From Mangrovibacter phragmitis (lineage in GTDB: Bacteria > Pseudomonadota > Gammaproteobacteria > Enterobacterales > Enterobacteriaceae), in assembly GCF_001655675.1 (NCBI RefSeq), contig NZ_LYRP01000001.1:372001-436000 (forward strand): a DNA stretch of 64,000 bases, read 5' to 3'. How positions within the stretch are numbered: position 1 is the first letter of the stretch; each line of letters starts with the position of its first letter. A program made the translations under genes and the position numbers. Of the stretch, positions 25,177 to 34,322 are shown piece after piece. Under the pieces are notes generated by a model. It was not told the origin of the DNA. It saw only the letters and a program-made list of their open reading frames with translations, and made no database searches.

Positions 25177-26357
25177 GATTGTTCCTTTGTGATCTCTATC
25201 CAACCAGTCGCGTTTTCTTCAACAATGAAAGTTGCGCCCGTAGTTGCTTGGAAATCTCTAATTTCTCTCGATTCCGGGGTCGAATAGTTAAAATAGAGAG
25301 TCCTTGTAAAACTCGCTTCCCTATCTACTATTGCTCGAAGAAGTTCAATATCAGGATGATTGTGTTTGCTACCATCCGAGGAAATGAAATACCTTGGGGC
25401 ATCTATAACACTGAGTAGTTCAGGGCTAGTGTTGTAGTTACTTCCATGGTGAGATATTTTGATTGCATCAAACATCATGACCTCTCCTTGAGACTTCAGT
25501 CTCTGGACCTCCATCAAAATATCTTCTGCCAATGCATCTGCAAGCATTAATAATCGAATTCCATCTAGTTCTATAATAGTTGCAATAGAACTAGCATTAG
25601 TCGGTGAGTCATCCGGTTTGTATATCTCCTCAAGGCTTTTATTGCACCCGGCAGATATGAGGATTTCTCCTTTTGCCTTCATTTTATTGCTGTGCTCAAA
25701 GTTAAGCTCAAAAGCATCGTCAATAGCTTGGTTTGTGCCTACAGGCCCCGTAAAACCATAGCGCCTTAAGTCTTGTTGCCAAGATTTAATTAAACTGTTC
25801 AATCGAGCTCTTGACGGTGTAAGTACCCTTACTAAACCATCTTGAAATTGCTTAAGTTGCACGGAGTCGGTACAAATGCTTTGTGTGCCATCCGTTCGAT
25901 TCCACACATACCCTCCAGCTTTGATCAAAGTTGCTAATGTCGAACCTTGTCTGGCGCTGATCTCATTAAAGCCTGGGAGGGAACTGAACTCTTTCGGATG
26001 ACCTCGCTTAATAATGGCGTCAATCACTTCAAGGTCTTCAGGTGGTAGAGCAGTTTGATTTACTGAAGTCAAGCTTCGTAGACTGTTGTGCCAAACATCT
26101 TCAATAGAAATAATGTTTTTAACATTTGAATCACCGTTTGAGGCCAGAAGGCGAATGATCCCCCCAATGTGATCAGCATCGATATGAGTGATGATAACTA
26201 AATTTAAACATGCATTTCTAGCTGCTAACTCTTTGAGATCTTTATGTATGTATGAATTGAAGGTACTGGGGTACCCACCGTCTATAAGGATGTTAGTTCT
26301 ATTGGTACTTAGAAGAAAGGCATCTCCATTTTGGGCTGGGTACATTTTGATTCGCAC
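25170..26357 (-). CDS. MBL-fold metallo-hydrolase, partner of the AVAST-like system
   Basis: This 395-aa protein starts at GTG 26357 with AAGGA six bases upstream. The metallo-beta-lactamase motif is THIDADHIGG (about residue 58), preceded by NILIDGGYP, with later metal-ligand segments ISHHGSNYNTS and SSDGSKHNHPD. It resembles ComEC-like and RNase Z-like hydrolases. It is the first gene of the operon with the protease/STAND gene (7-nt overlap), an arrangement typical of AVAST type I. The MBL is presumably a second effector or regulator that acts in the cytoplasm. Confidence 0.82.
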   Translation of the reverse strand: MRIKMYPAQNGDAFLLSTNRTNILIDGGYPSTFNSYIHKDLKELAARNACLNLVIITHIDADHIGGIIRLLASNGDSNVKNIISIEDVWHNSLRSLTSVNQTALPPEDLEVIDAIIKRGHPKEFSSLPGFNEISARQGSTLATLIKAGGYVWNRTDGTQSICTDSVQLKQFQDGLVRVLTPSRARLNSLIKSWQQDLRRYGFTGPVGTNQAIDDAFELNFEHSNKMKAKGEILISAGCNKSLEEIYKPDDSPTNASSIATIIELDGIRLLMLADALAEDILMEVQRLKSQGEVMMFDAIKISHHGSNYNTSPELLSVIDAPRYFISSDGSKHNHPDIELLRAIVDREASFTRTLYFNYSTPESREIRDFQATTGATFIVEENATGWIEITKEQSC

Positions 26358-27737
26358 GTTAAATCCTTGGGGCCGTTATGATCCTACAACTAAGCCAAGT
26401 ATAAGCAATTTATCTCAAAATTACAGGATTTAACAGGATTTGGTACGCAATTTGTATGAAATAAATCATGATGTTATGATTAGTTCAGTTGTATTCACTT
26501 ACTGATATACCCTCATAGTTAAGGCCCGCTATCCAGGCTTTCCATCGATTGACGTATCAATGGCATTCGAAATGCCCGTTACCAGCAAAAATCGCTCTGT
26601 CAAATAAGATATATTCCTGTGAAAGTGCTTACAATTACACTTCCACTTATTGAATACTCGACAATCCCATCGAATCTATTCATTGATAAAGAAAAAGCCG
26701 TATCACACAATCCGGGTGAACAAGAATTGGCTGTAGCTGTGATAACTAGCCTCAGTTGATAGCATCAGCTAAAGTGAGTACAGACATGAGTATATAAACA
26801 ACATTAAAAAATTAAAAACATTAAATATCAATTAAATAACAGAAAAATCACGGCTCAACGTCTAAATAAGCTTTGTTGTCTCATGAGATGTCAGAACATC
26901 TCATGAAGCTCACAAAACCCGCTAGAATCCACGCAATTGCGTGGATTTTTATTTTTATGAAGGCTCATGAATCTTGCTACAGCGCAGTTAAAAACGGCAG
27001 AATTACCTGCCAGAGTATTGCCAGGCACCAATTTAACAAACAAGTAATAGTGCGCCTCCATAACCGACCAACTTCTCAGTATGTTTTGCTCAAGCTGACC
27101 GCTATGGCTCTTCACCAACGCTACAGTGTTTACTACTCATGCGACCCTGTGAACTGATGATTTCAGGAACAATGGAATCATAATTCATGTACACACGTTG
27201 GTGGGCAATAAAGCTATTATTTGAGTATTGTTGATCAGGTGATGTTGATAGCAACCAGCACACAAATGGCATATAAAATGTGATGTTTAGAGTAACACCC
27301 TGCTTGCCAACAGTTAATGCTTAAAATATGACCAGCCTCAGAGATACACTAAATTTTGATGTTTTGTTCAACACTTTCGCGATTAGATTGAAAGATCGAT
27401 TTTTGATGAAACCCGCAGGGCACCTGAATATATAACTCATTGATTTAAAACAATAAAATTAAATTACATACCCCCACACTCTTATTTTGAATATAAATCG
27501 ACTCAGTAATTACCGCACCAACAAGTAAAAACCACTCATATAAATTAATATTAAATATCGTGAACTAATATTGACCTGATATTAAAACTGGCGATACTCA
27601 ATATGGTTAGTGATAAGAATGGGTTTAGTGATTAAAAAGACGCCACAAATTCAATTGAGTTAACTATAGGAAATTTTATTTCCCGAAAACTGTTCTGGCC
27701 GTTACCATGAATAAAACGCTCTCATTGATTCAGTTGT
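26358..27737. other. 1.4-kb gene-poor region
   Basis: This AT-rich stretch separates the defence island from the small membrane protein gene. The frames on both strands around 26870-27160 cross a perfect terminator hairpin and lack ribosome binding sites, so I regard them as non-coding. No tRNA is recognisable. The AVAST-like promoter must lie at its left end. Confidence 0.45.
26927..26952 (+). terminator. Orphan intrinsic terminator
   Basis: Perfect 8-bp stem ATCCACGC/GCGTGGAT around AATT (26927-26946), followed by a T-rich tail. There is no gene for at least 500 bp upstream on the plus strand, so it may end a small RNA or be the scar of a lost gene. Confidence 0.75.
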
Positions 27738-27869
27738 TTATATTTTCTTCTTCCTCTTAATTCTATCTATAGATAGACGTCTTGATCTCATTGTTTTATA
27801 GTGCATTATAAAACAAAAAATAGCGAACAAAAATAATAACACCACGACAACGAGGAAACCAATAACCAT
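27738..27869 (-). CDS. 43-aa single-pass membrane protein
   Basis: An ATG at 27869 follows a strong GGGAGG ribosome binding site. The 43-aa product begins MVIGFLVVVVLLFLFAIF: one hydrophobic helix of about 20 residues, then a basic tail ending DRIKRKKKI. By the positive-inside rule the basic tail is in the cytoplasm. Small membrane proteins of this kind are common in Enterobacteriaceae and often regulate transporters or sensor kinases. The function of this one is unknown. It is not overlapped by any other gene. Confidence 0.7.
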   Translation of the reverse strand: MVIGFLVVVVLLFLFAIFCFIMHYKTMRSRRLSIDRIKRKKKI

Positions 27870-28463
27870 ATTAACCTCCCAGAAAAAACTATTACTACAA
27901 ACTACCAATAGGTGTATTAAGTGTCAATTCACTAATTTTAAATAAGATTTAACTCAATATATCCATTCATTACTAATAAATATTTTTTATAAAAAACACG
28001 ATAACAAACACATAGTGTGTTTATTTTAAGCACCAGACATCATTGGAGCCAGTGAATTTATGAATACGCCGCCACACATGAAAATATCACACATCACTAA
28101 AATAAACGCAGCGATTCTTATGGATTTATACAATATGAAATTGATATAATAAATCATTTAACTCGCATCGACTTACCATTTAAGAAATGAGAATAACCTC
28201 AGTAAAAATAACCAAACGAATAGGATATACCTTACACATTGCAGTTTCTATAAATGCGCTTCTATTTATTTATTAGCACCTTGCATGAAAATTAAAAATA
28301 AGAAATTCCCCAATTAACAATTAGTTATTATTGTGTTAAAGATCTAGAGCAAGAAAAATCTTATGCCTCTGGAGAGTTGCTTTGTTACTCTGCGTGAGGT
28401 AATGAACTTTTCTTTTGAAGTCACTTTTATTATTACACACAGCAACCGGGATACGAGGGCGTT
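27870..28463. other. AT-rich upstream region of the LuxR-type gene
   Basis: 594 bp, extremely AT-rich, typical of H-NS-silenced control regions. It contains promoters for the small membrane protein (minus) and the LuxR-type gene (plus). No coding potential is seen. Confidence 0.5.
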
Positions 28464-29030
28464 ATGGAAAGAAAAATAAATGTTTATTTATATAAAATAT
28501 CCTGCAATTATATACGACAAGGTATCATTTCCATCCTTCATGAAAACATTGATTCTAATGTAAGAATAAATTTTGACTCGTGCATAATAAACGGTGACTC
28601 GTTAGTGATAACAAAGGGGAACTTCACTCCTTTCACAACACAAGATGGGAGGTTTATAGTAATACCAGAAAGAGTAACCATTGACACTTTTTTGGATATT
28701 ATAAAGAATTTCATCTATGGAAGAATCAGTGATGAAGTGAAAAATATTAGCTTAGGTAATAGAGAACTAGAAATCCTCTCAGGGATAATTTCAGAAAGGA
28801 GTGATGATGAAATATCAAGATCAATGCAAATACAAAAGAAAACTGTATCTTCTCATAAGGACAATATAAAAAGGAAAATCGCAGCAAATTCAAGAATAGA
28901 TCTTTTCTATGCATTTAGTTTTTTTGATTTCAACGACCACAAAATGAAAATAAATGAACTTGAAATAATTCACAATAGAAACATGCAAAATAAAAAAAAT
29001 CAAAGTAATAGCATTGACTTCTACATGTAA
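28464..29030 (+). CDS. LuxR-type helix-turn-helix regulator
   Basis: This 188-aa protein has a C-terminal LuxR/NarL DNA-binding domain: GNRELEILSGIISERSDDEISRSMQIQKKTVSSHKDNIKRKI. The N-terminal about 90 residues are of the unphosphorylated type found in fimbrial and biofilm regulators (MrkI- or FimZ-like in length), without the receiver Asp pocket. GAGGG lies ahead of the ATG. Its stop is 11 bp from that of a convergent EAL gene. A link of LuxR regulator and c-di-GMP phosphodiesterase is typical of surface-attachment control. Confidence 0.75.
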   Translation: MERKINVYLYKISCNYIRQGIISILHENIDSNVRINFDSCIINGDSLVITKGNFTPFTTQDGRFIVIPERVTIDTFLDIIKNFIYGRISDEVKNISLGNRELEILSGIISERSDDEISRSMQIQKKTVSSHKDNIKRKIAANSRIDLFYAFSFFDFNDHKMKINELEIIHNRNMQNKKNQSNSIDFYM

Positions 29031-29041
29031 TAAGAAAAGAG

Positions 29042-29818
29042 CTAAGAAAAGGACTTCTTAGCTCTTCCATAGGAATTCACAAAATCATTAAGCACAGCAT
29101 CTTCTATTGGCGTTGATATTAAATACCCCTGAAAGAACCCCACACCCATAGTTCTCAACATGTTTAATTGATTATTATTTTCAACTCCCTCAGCCACGCA
29201 AACAGCCCCTGTCAACGAGCAAAAATAGATAATTGTTTTTATCAAAGAAATGCATATTTCACTATTTTCAATTTTATCTACAACGTTTCTGTCAATTTTA
29301 ACCCCATTAAACTTTATAACCTGAAGAGGGTATATCGTACTATCATAAGAAAGTATATCATCAAGGTATAAAGTACAACCAATATCTTGTAGAGTATTCA
29401 TAACCCCGGCTATTCTTACATTGCCATTCAGTTTTATCTTTTCAGAAAACTCTATTGCCAATAATCTTATCCAATCCGCTGAAAAAAGTTTTTTTTGGGA
29501 ATTAATAATCATTTCAACGAATCTTTCGTTGATTACCTCAGCGCCTGATATATTAAATGAAAAGAAATAACAGCCTTGATATGCATTAATTTTATTCACT
29601 GCAATATTAATAAGATAATCAGCTAATGCTAACCACGTTTTTTTGCTTTTAATCATTGGTAAAAATGCATCAGGCAGCAGTATCTGGTTATCATTTTTCC
29701 AGCGTATCAAGATTTCAAAACCAATCAGCCTGTTAGTTCTATTAATAACAGGCTGAAATACTGCGTAAACAGAACCATCACTCAGACCAGCTAAAAAGAG
29801 AGTATCTGTATCATTCAT
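29042..29818 (-). CDS. EAL-domain cyclic-di-GMP phosphodiesterase
   Basis: From the ATG at 29818 (GAGGGTGAACCA upstream) the product is 258 aa, a stand-alone EAL domain like MrkJ or YcgG. Catalytic elements are present: FEILIRW (EAL signature with E), FNISG (Asn), EFSEK (Glu), LDDIL (Asp-Asp of the DDFG motif, with the following residues diverged), KIDR (Lys), AEGVEN (Glu), and QGY. It should hydrolyse c-di-GMP to pGpG and reduce biofilm or fimbriae. The EAL triplet is EIL, and DDFG is changed to DDIL, so activity could be lowered. An upstream ATG at 29845 is a weaker start. Confidence 0.8.
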   Translation of the reverse strand: MNDTDTLFLAGLSDGSVYAVFQPVINRTNRLIGFEILIRWKNDNQILLPDAFLPMIKSKKTWLALADYLINIAVNKINAYQGCYFFSFNISGAEVINERFVEMIINSQKKLFSADWIRLLAIEFSEKIKLNGNVRIAGVMNTLQDIGCTLYLDDILSYDSTIYPLQVIKFNGVKIDRNVVDKIENSEICISLIKTIIYFCSLTGAVCVAEGVENNNQLNMLRTMGVGFFQGYLISTPIEDAVLNDFVNSYGRAKKSFS

Positions 29819-29878
29819 TGGTTCACCCTCAAGAAATACATCCAATATTCTTTACGTTTTATTCATTATAGATTTCAT

Positions 29879-29903
29879 AAAAAAAAGCCCAACCTGGTTG
29901 GGC
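29879..29903 (-). terminator. Terminator on the minus strand
   Basis: Stem GCCCAA/TTGGGC with a 5-nt loop (29887-29903), followed on the minus strand by eight T residues. It ends the transcript from the YjbE/GfcA-like gene, upstream of the EAL gene. Confidence 0.75.
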
Positions 29904-30024
29904 AATAAGTAAACCAGTAATAGTTTATTGTTATGAAGAAACTGATAATTTCCTGTTGATTATGATCATAAGCACAATCAACAGAATTGAAAATTATCGC
30001 AAAGTCAAAAATTTCGTTTTTTAT

Positions 30025-30432
30025 TTAATGTGATGGCGTAGTGGTGGTGGTTGTTGTGGTTGTCGTTGATGTATTTGATGCATTCGACCCGCTCCCGCCC
30101 ATGGATAACAGCATTACACCTGCCACGGCAACGACAACAGAGGGTACTATTATAGCTGAGCTACCAACCCCATAAAGTGGCGCGTTGGAACCAGCCGCGG
30201 TACCATAACTTTTCACTGGCTGTGGGGTAGTGTTCGCAGGTGTAGCTTCAGCAATATTCAAACTAGCTTCTTCAGGTTTTACCACCTCCCCATAAATATC
30301 TTTTTCAGCTATATTAGAATTCGCCCTCGCGCTCTCCAAAAATACTTTATCTGGGGATGCAACATAATCCTCCCGCGCTGCATATGCAGAATTAGCCAGC
30401 ATTACAAGCATCACGCAAATAATTTCTTTCAT
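30025..30432 (-). CDS. YjbE/GfcA-like secreted protein with a threonine-rich tail
   Basis: This 135-aa protein has a signal peptide MKEIICVMLVMLANSAYA, a glycine/alanine region with a hydrophobic segment (SAIIVPSVVVAVAGVMLLSMGG), and a C-terminal GSGSNASNTS followed by a run of ten threonines. This plan matches YjbE and GfcA, small proteins of enterobacterial exopolysaccharide operons. It is probably involved in exopolysaccharide or capsule production or anchored in the envelope. Here it is not followed by yjbFGH-like genes, so it is an orphan. Its own terminator follows it. Confidence 0.65.
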   Translation of the reverse strand: MKEIICVMLVMLANSAYAAREDYVASPDKVFLESARANSNIAEKDIYGEVVKPEEASLNIAEATPANTTPQPVKSYGTAAGSNAPLYGVGSSAIIVPSVVVAVAGVMLLSMGGSGSNASNTSTTTTTTTTTTPSH

Positions 30433-30841
30433 ATGTCACCATCAGTAGATAATCTCGCCACAAAAATAATCTACCTGAAATTAACGCTCATTTTCTTAAA
30501 GTAAGAAATTCCTCGTTTAATAATCAAAATAAACAAGACAAATCCCAACCTTCAATAAAAAATGAGATTTTTTCCATTCTTTATTGAAGTTTCCCCTAAA
30601 CCGTCAGCAAGCGAAAACATATAAACACGCTGGTATAATTTCAGGCACAGTGACCACTCATGGCCTGTGTACAGGTATTACTGAGTAATTTAGTCATCAT
30701 CTGAATTGGTCGGGGGGATTAGCTAATCAGCGTACAAGCTGCATGCGTGATATAATATTTAGGACGACACATTGCCGGATAACAGTTGAATGGCCAAACA
30801 GAATAGATTAACCCTCACCTCTGCGAATTAAAACAATACGG
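30433..30841. other. Non-coding spacer, left edge of better conserved genes
   Basis: 409 bp between the YjbE-like start and the MocR-type stop. It contains the promoter of the YjbE-like gene. I see nothing else that can be supported. Confidence 0.4.
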
Positions 30842-32224
30842 CTACACAAGCATCATCGCCCGGGTCTTTTCTGCCACACGCTGCAAAATTGCCTGCGCCT
30901 GTTCAAATGACTGAATGTTGGTATAGCCAATTAACAGACCATAACGTTTCTGTTGCTGCATATACCAACTGGAGAGTGGCCGCACACAGAGTTCATGTTG
31001 CCTCCAGAGCTCAGCCAGCGCGATATCCTGCATACTGCATTTCAGAAAAGCGACAATATGCATACCACCGCCAGTCAGTTCAAACTCAAACAGGTCTGGA
31101 AACACAAACTGGATGGCATCCAGCATCAAACGGCGGCGCTGCTGGTAGAGAATGCGCATCTTTTTAAGGTGTCGGTAAAAATGCCCTTCGTTGATAAACT
31201 GCGCCAGAATTTTTTGCGGTAGCAGAGGCAAACCGGTTTCCAGTATTTGTCCCAGTTCGCTGAAGCGCCTCAACGTTCCCAGTGGCATCACCAGGTAGCC
31301 AATACGCATTGCTGGCATTATGGTTTTGCTGAACGTTCCGGTATAAATTACCCGTTCGTGTGTATCCAGGCTCTTCAGTGCCGGGATCACTTTCCGTGTA
31401 TAGTGAAACTCGCCATCGTAATCATCTTCAATAATCCAGCTATTATTTTGTTGTGCCCATTCCAGTAATTGGTGTTTTCGAGGTAATGACAGGCTGACTG
31501 CCAGCGGGCTTTGATGGGTAGGTGTAACAATGGCAAAGCGCGCATCAGCGTGATTGCACTGTAGATAGTCAACATTAATACCCTGCTGGTCAACCGGCAC
31601 ATAATGCAAATTAGGTGCAATGTGTTTTAGTAATTGCTGGCCGAGGAAGAAGCCCGGGTCTTCAAATACCACTTTATCATTCGGCTGTGCCAGTACCGAC
31701 AAAATTAGTTGCAGGCTGGCACGATAGCCGCTGGTGATAAAAATTTGTTCAGCCTTGCAGTTCAACCCACGTGAAATATTCAGATAGTTTGCGATAGCTT
31801 CACGTAGCGGCTGATACCCCATCACCGGCGGCACTACCATCTCTTCAGGCCGCAGGCTGCGAGCCACTTTACCCGAAAGCAACAGCCATTTTTTATGTGG
31901 GAATGCATCCAGTGCCGGAATACCCAGCCGCAGTTCACTTTTGCTTTCGCTTGTCGGAGAACTGGGCACAGGAATTGGCACAGCAGTAACAATACTGGTC
32001 ATAGCGGGCACATGGAGAGCAGGGTTGACACGCGTACCTTTCGCCCCCTGGCTAACAAAATACCCTTCACCAGTCAAAATCTCATATGCGGCTTCCACCG
32101 TTTTGCGGGCTACCTGTAGCTCACTCGCGAGCACACGAATGGCCGGTACACGGTCACCTGGTTTTAACCTTCCATCCAGAATCTGCTGGCGGTAGCGCCC
32201 ATAGATCTCTTTATATCCCGTCAT
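30842..32224 (-). CDS. MocR/PdxR-type GntR-aminotransferase regulator
   Basis: This 460-aa protein joins an N-terminal GntR winged helix (LKPGDRVPAIRVLASELQVARKTVEAAYEIL) to a type I aminotransferase-like domain. The PLP-binding lysine is in TGTFSKTIMPAMRIGYL. Such MocR regulators sense PLP or amino-acid derivatives. The gene is divergent from the GNAT gene (103-bp gap), so it likely controls the GNAT-AhpD-like unit. The closest named relatives are PdxR-like, but I cannot say that it controls vitamin B6 synthesis. Confidence 0.85.
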   Translation of the reverse strand: MTGYKEIYGRYRQQILDGRLKPGDRVPAIRVLASELQVARKTVEAAYEILTGEGYFVSQGAKGTRVNPALHVPAMTSIVTAVPIPVPSSPTSESKSELRLGIPALDAFPHKKWLLLSGKVARSLRPEEMVVPPVMGYQPLREAIANYLNISRGLNCKAEQIFITSGYRASLQLILSVLAQPNDKVVFEDPGFFLGQQLLKHIAPNLHYVPVDQQGINVDYLQCNHADARFAIVTPTHQSPLAVSLSLPRKHQLLEWAQQNNSWIIEDDYDGEFHYTRKVIPALKSLDTHERVIYTGTFSKTIMPAMRIGYLVMPLGTLRRFSELGQILETGLPLLPQKILAQFINEGHFYRHLKKMRILYQQRRRLMLDAIQFVFPDLFEFELTGGGMHIVAFLKCSMQDIALAELWRQHELCVRPLSSWYMQQQKRYGLLIGYTNIQSFEQAQAILQRVAEKTRAMMLV

Positions 32225-32327
32225 CGACTCTATATGTCCTACTTGTTTTATCTAATTTTGACCCTTTTTAACCAGACATACCAATTTAAAATGCCGTCAC
32301 CAACTCAACAAATGAGTACAGGCCGAG

Positions 32328-32753
32328 ATGAGAATTGCACATTACGACACACCAGAAGAGCTCGCCCGCTGTTATACGCTTATGTGCGAACTGCGCTGCA
32401 AGCTTAAGAGTAAGGCTCAGTTTATCAGCCAGGTACAACGCCAACAGAAACAAGGCTATCGGCTGTCTGGCATGGAACAAAACGGCAAACCAGTGGCGCT
32501 GGCAGGTTACCGCCTGCTGGAAAATTTTATTCATGGCCGTTTTTGCTACGTAGACGATCTGGTAACTGCCCGGACAGCCCGCAGGCAGGGTTTTGGCGCA
32601 GACTTGCTGAATAACCTGGCAGTTGTTGCTCGTGAATACGGCTGTAGCCGGATGGTGCTTGATACCGCCGTCAGCAATACACAGGCGCAGGCGTTTTATC
32701 AGTTCTCAAGCTATAGCGCATGTGGCCTGCATTTTTATCGGGAACTCAACTGA
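32328..32753 (+). CDS. GNAT family N-acetyltransferase
   Basis: This 141-aa protein has the GNAT acetyl-CoA motif VTARTARRQGFGADLLNNL (about residues 84-102, R-x-x-G-x-G/A pattern) and the C-terminal DTAVSNTQAQAFYQFSSYS. The substrate is unknown. It is followed after 59 bp by the AhpD-like gene on the same strand and is divergent from the MocR regulator, which may regulate it. Its ribosome binding site is weak. Confidence 0.85.
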   Translation: MRIAHYDTPEELARCYTLMCELRCKLKSKAQFISQVQRQQKQGYRLSGMEQNGKPVALAGYRLLENFIHGRFCYVDDLVTARTARRQGFGADLLNNLAVVAREYGCSRMVLDTAVSNTQAQAFYQFSSYSACGLHFYRELN

Positions 32754-32812
32754 CAAAGCAAGCGTTATACACAGCACACCATTCACTGTTTACTTTAAAA
32801 TAGGAATACATC

Positions 32813-33292
32813 ATGTCGTCACGCGTTGATCATTTTCAAACTATCCCCGCGCTCATTAAAATTCTGAGCGATGCTTCGGTTGCATCAGGAAAAACAATGC
32901 CGGACAAAAAGCTCCGTCATCTGATGGATATCCGTGCCTCGCAATTAAACCATTGTGCGTTTTGCCTTGATATGCATGTCAAAGAAGCAAAATTGCATGG
33001 GGAGCGTGAACTTCGCCTTTACCATGTGGCAATCTGGCGTGAATCCCCCTTGTTCACTGCTAAAGAAAAAGCCGCTCTGGCACTCACTGAAGCCCTGACC
33101 CACATCGACAACCGGGGTGTAAGCGAGGCACTTTATAGCGAGTTGAGTGAACATTTTACACAAGAGGAAATTTCAGCGCTGACCTTCAGCATTGCCATGA
33201 TTAATGCCTGGAACCGCCTGCAGATATTGTCCCGGGCGGTACCTGGTACACTCGACAGCGCTTACGGTCTGGACCGGGCTGATTTAAGTTAA
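32813..33292 (+). CDS. Carboxymuconolactone decarboxylase/AhpD-like protein
   Basis: This 159-aa protein has the AhpD-type CxxC with His: HCAFCLDMHVKEAK (about residues 44-57), characteristic of alkylhydroperoxidase-like members of the CMD family. It is preceded by AGGAA. A peroxidatic or thiol-redox role is likely; the decarboxylase name is historical. It is the second gene after the GNAT gene and is followed by a terminator. Confidence 0.87.
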   Translation: MSSRVDHFQTIPALIKILSDASVASGKTMPDKKLRHLMDIRASQLNHCAFCLDMHVKEAKLHGERELRLYHVAIWRESPLFTAKEKAALALTEALTHIDNRGVSEALYSELSEHFTQEEISALTFSIAMINAWNRLQILSRAVPGTLDSAYGLDRADLS

Positions 33293-33297
33293 TTTTT

Positions 33298-33328
33298 AAC
33301 CGCCAGTGGTTCTGTCACTGGCGGTTTT
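33298..33328 (+). terminator. Terminator after the AhpD-like gene
   Basis: An 11-bp perfect stem (33298-33308 with 33316-33326) has a 7-nt loop and ends in TTTT. It ends the GNAT-AhpD-like unit. Confidence 0.85.
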
Positions 33329-33420
33329 ATATCAACATTGTTCTGCAAAAATACACCGGAGTGGTAACGCTAATTCATATTCTGCTCCGCATTATCTGAA
33401 ACGATTTATGACTCAAGCGA

Positions 33421-34212
33421 CTATACCATCTGCTTTACCACACAATCTGCAAAGCCAGCTATCATGGACGCGAGGGTTTCGGGTACCTCCAGTGGTAACA
33501 GGTGCCCGGCACCAGAAATGACATTCAGCCTGGCCTCTGGTATCCGGGGTAAGAGTTCTTCCTTGAGTACATTGAGGCGCTCTACTTTATCCTGGTCACC
33601 GGATATCACCAGGGTTGGCACGCTGATTGCGCTTACGCAGGCCGTAATATCTTCTCTCATTGCTTCGTCCGGCCACGCTTTTTTTGCCTGAATACTTCCC
33701 TTCAGGCTGTCCTCAATCACTTGTTTGCGGTGTTCTGCACTGAGTGTTTTGGCAGTCAGCACATGATCAATCACATATTCCACTGATTCACATGACGAAT
33801 AAGCACTCTTCAGCACCGTGCGCTCTTCATCAGAAAGGTGCATCGGTGTAGGGGGTGATGGTGCGACTAAGATTAACCCTTCAAGCCCTTGCGGTTGGCG
33901 TGATGCAATCAACTGTGCCACTTTTCCCCCCATAGAGTGCCCAACCAGAATGTAACGCTGTATGCCCAGTTTCTTAATCACTGCTTCTGCATCTGCAGCC
34001 AGCCCCGCGATGTCATAGCCATCTGTCGGCTTGCCAGACTCCCCCCATCCCCGGTGATCATAAGCAATAGTCTGGTAGTCATTGGGTAAAATGTTAATCA
34101 CGCTCTCCCAGGTACGCGATGAGCCGCCATAATAATGTAGAAACACCAGCGCAGGCACTCCCTCCCCCCGTTGTGTTACGTGAAGATGCGTATCATTGAT
34201 ATCGAGTTTCAT
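33421..34212 (-). CDS. Alpha/beta hydrolase
   Basis: From the ATG at 34212 (GAGGAG upstream) the product is 263 aa. The nucleophile elbow is GHSMGG, the oxyanion region is LHYYGGSSRTW, the acid is in VISGDQDK, and the catalytic histidine is in GAGHLLPLE. It is a cytoplasmic esterase, lipase or haloperoxidase-like enzyme of unknown substrate. It is divergent from a LysR gene (110 bp), which likely regulates it. A longer reading from 34275 has no ribosome binding site. Confidence 0.87.
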   Translation of the reverse strand: MKLDINDTHLHVTQRGEGVPALVFLHYYGGSSRTWESVINILPNDYQTIAYDHRGWGESGKPTDGYDIAGLAADAEAVIKKLGIQRYILVGHSMGGKVAQLIASRQPQGLEGLILVAPSPPTPMHLSDEERTVLKSAYSSCESVEYVIDHVLTAKTLSAEHRKQVIEDSLKGSIQAKKAWPDEAMREDITACVSAISVPTLVISGDQDKVERLNVLKEELLPRIPEARLNVISGAGHLLPLEVPETLASMIAGFADCVVKQMV

Positions 34213-34322
34213 TGTCTGTCTCCTCTGGTTGAATGCCTGTAAGGATAAATTCAACATCAAGGATTGATAATCCATAAAAAACTATCGACAATCGATAACA
34301 CAGTTATTGAATGGGATAATAA

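Noticed and set aside
26873..27157. Open frames on both strands near 26.9-27.1 kb
   Set aside because: They run through a perfect terminator hairpin, have no ribosome binding site and give low-complexity protein without recognisable features.
1..30841. tRNA gene or attachment-site duplication flanking the island
   Set aside because: No tRNA-like cloverleaf or direct repeat was found by eye on either strand; a covariance search would be needed.
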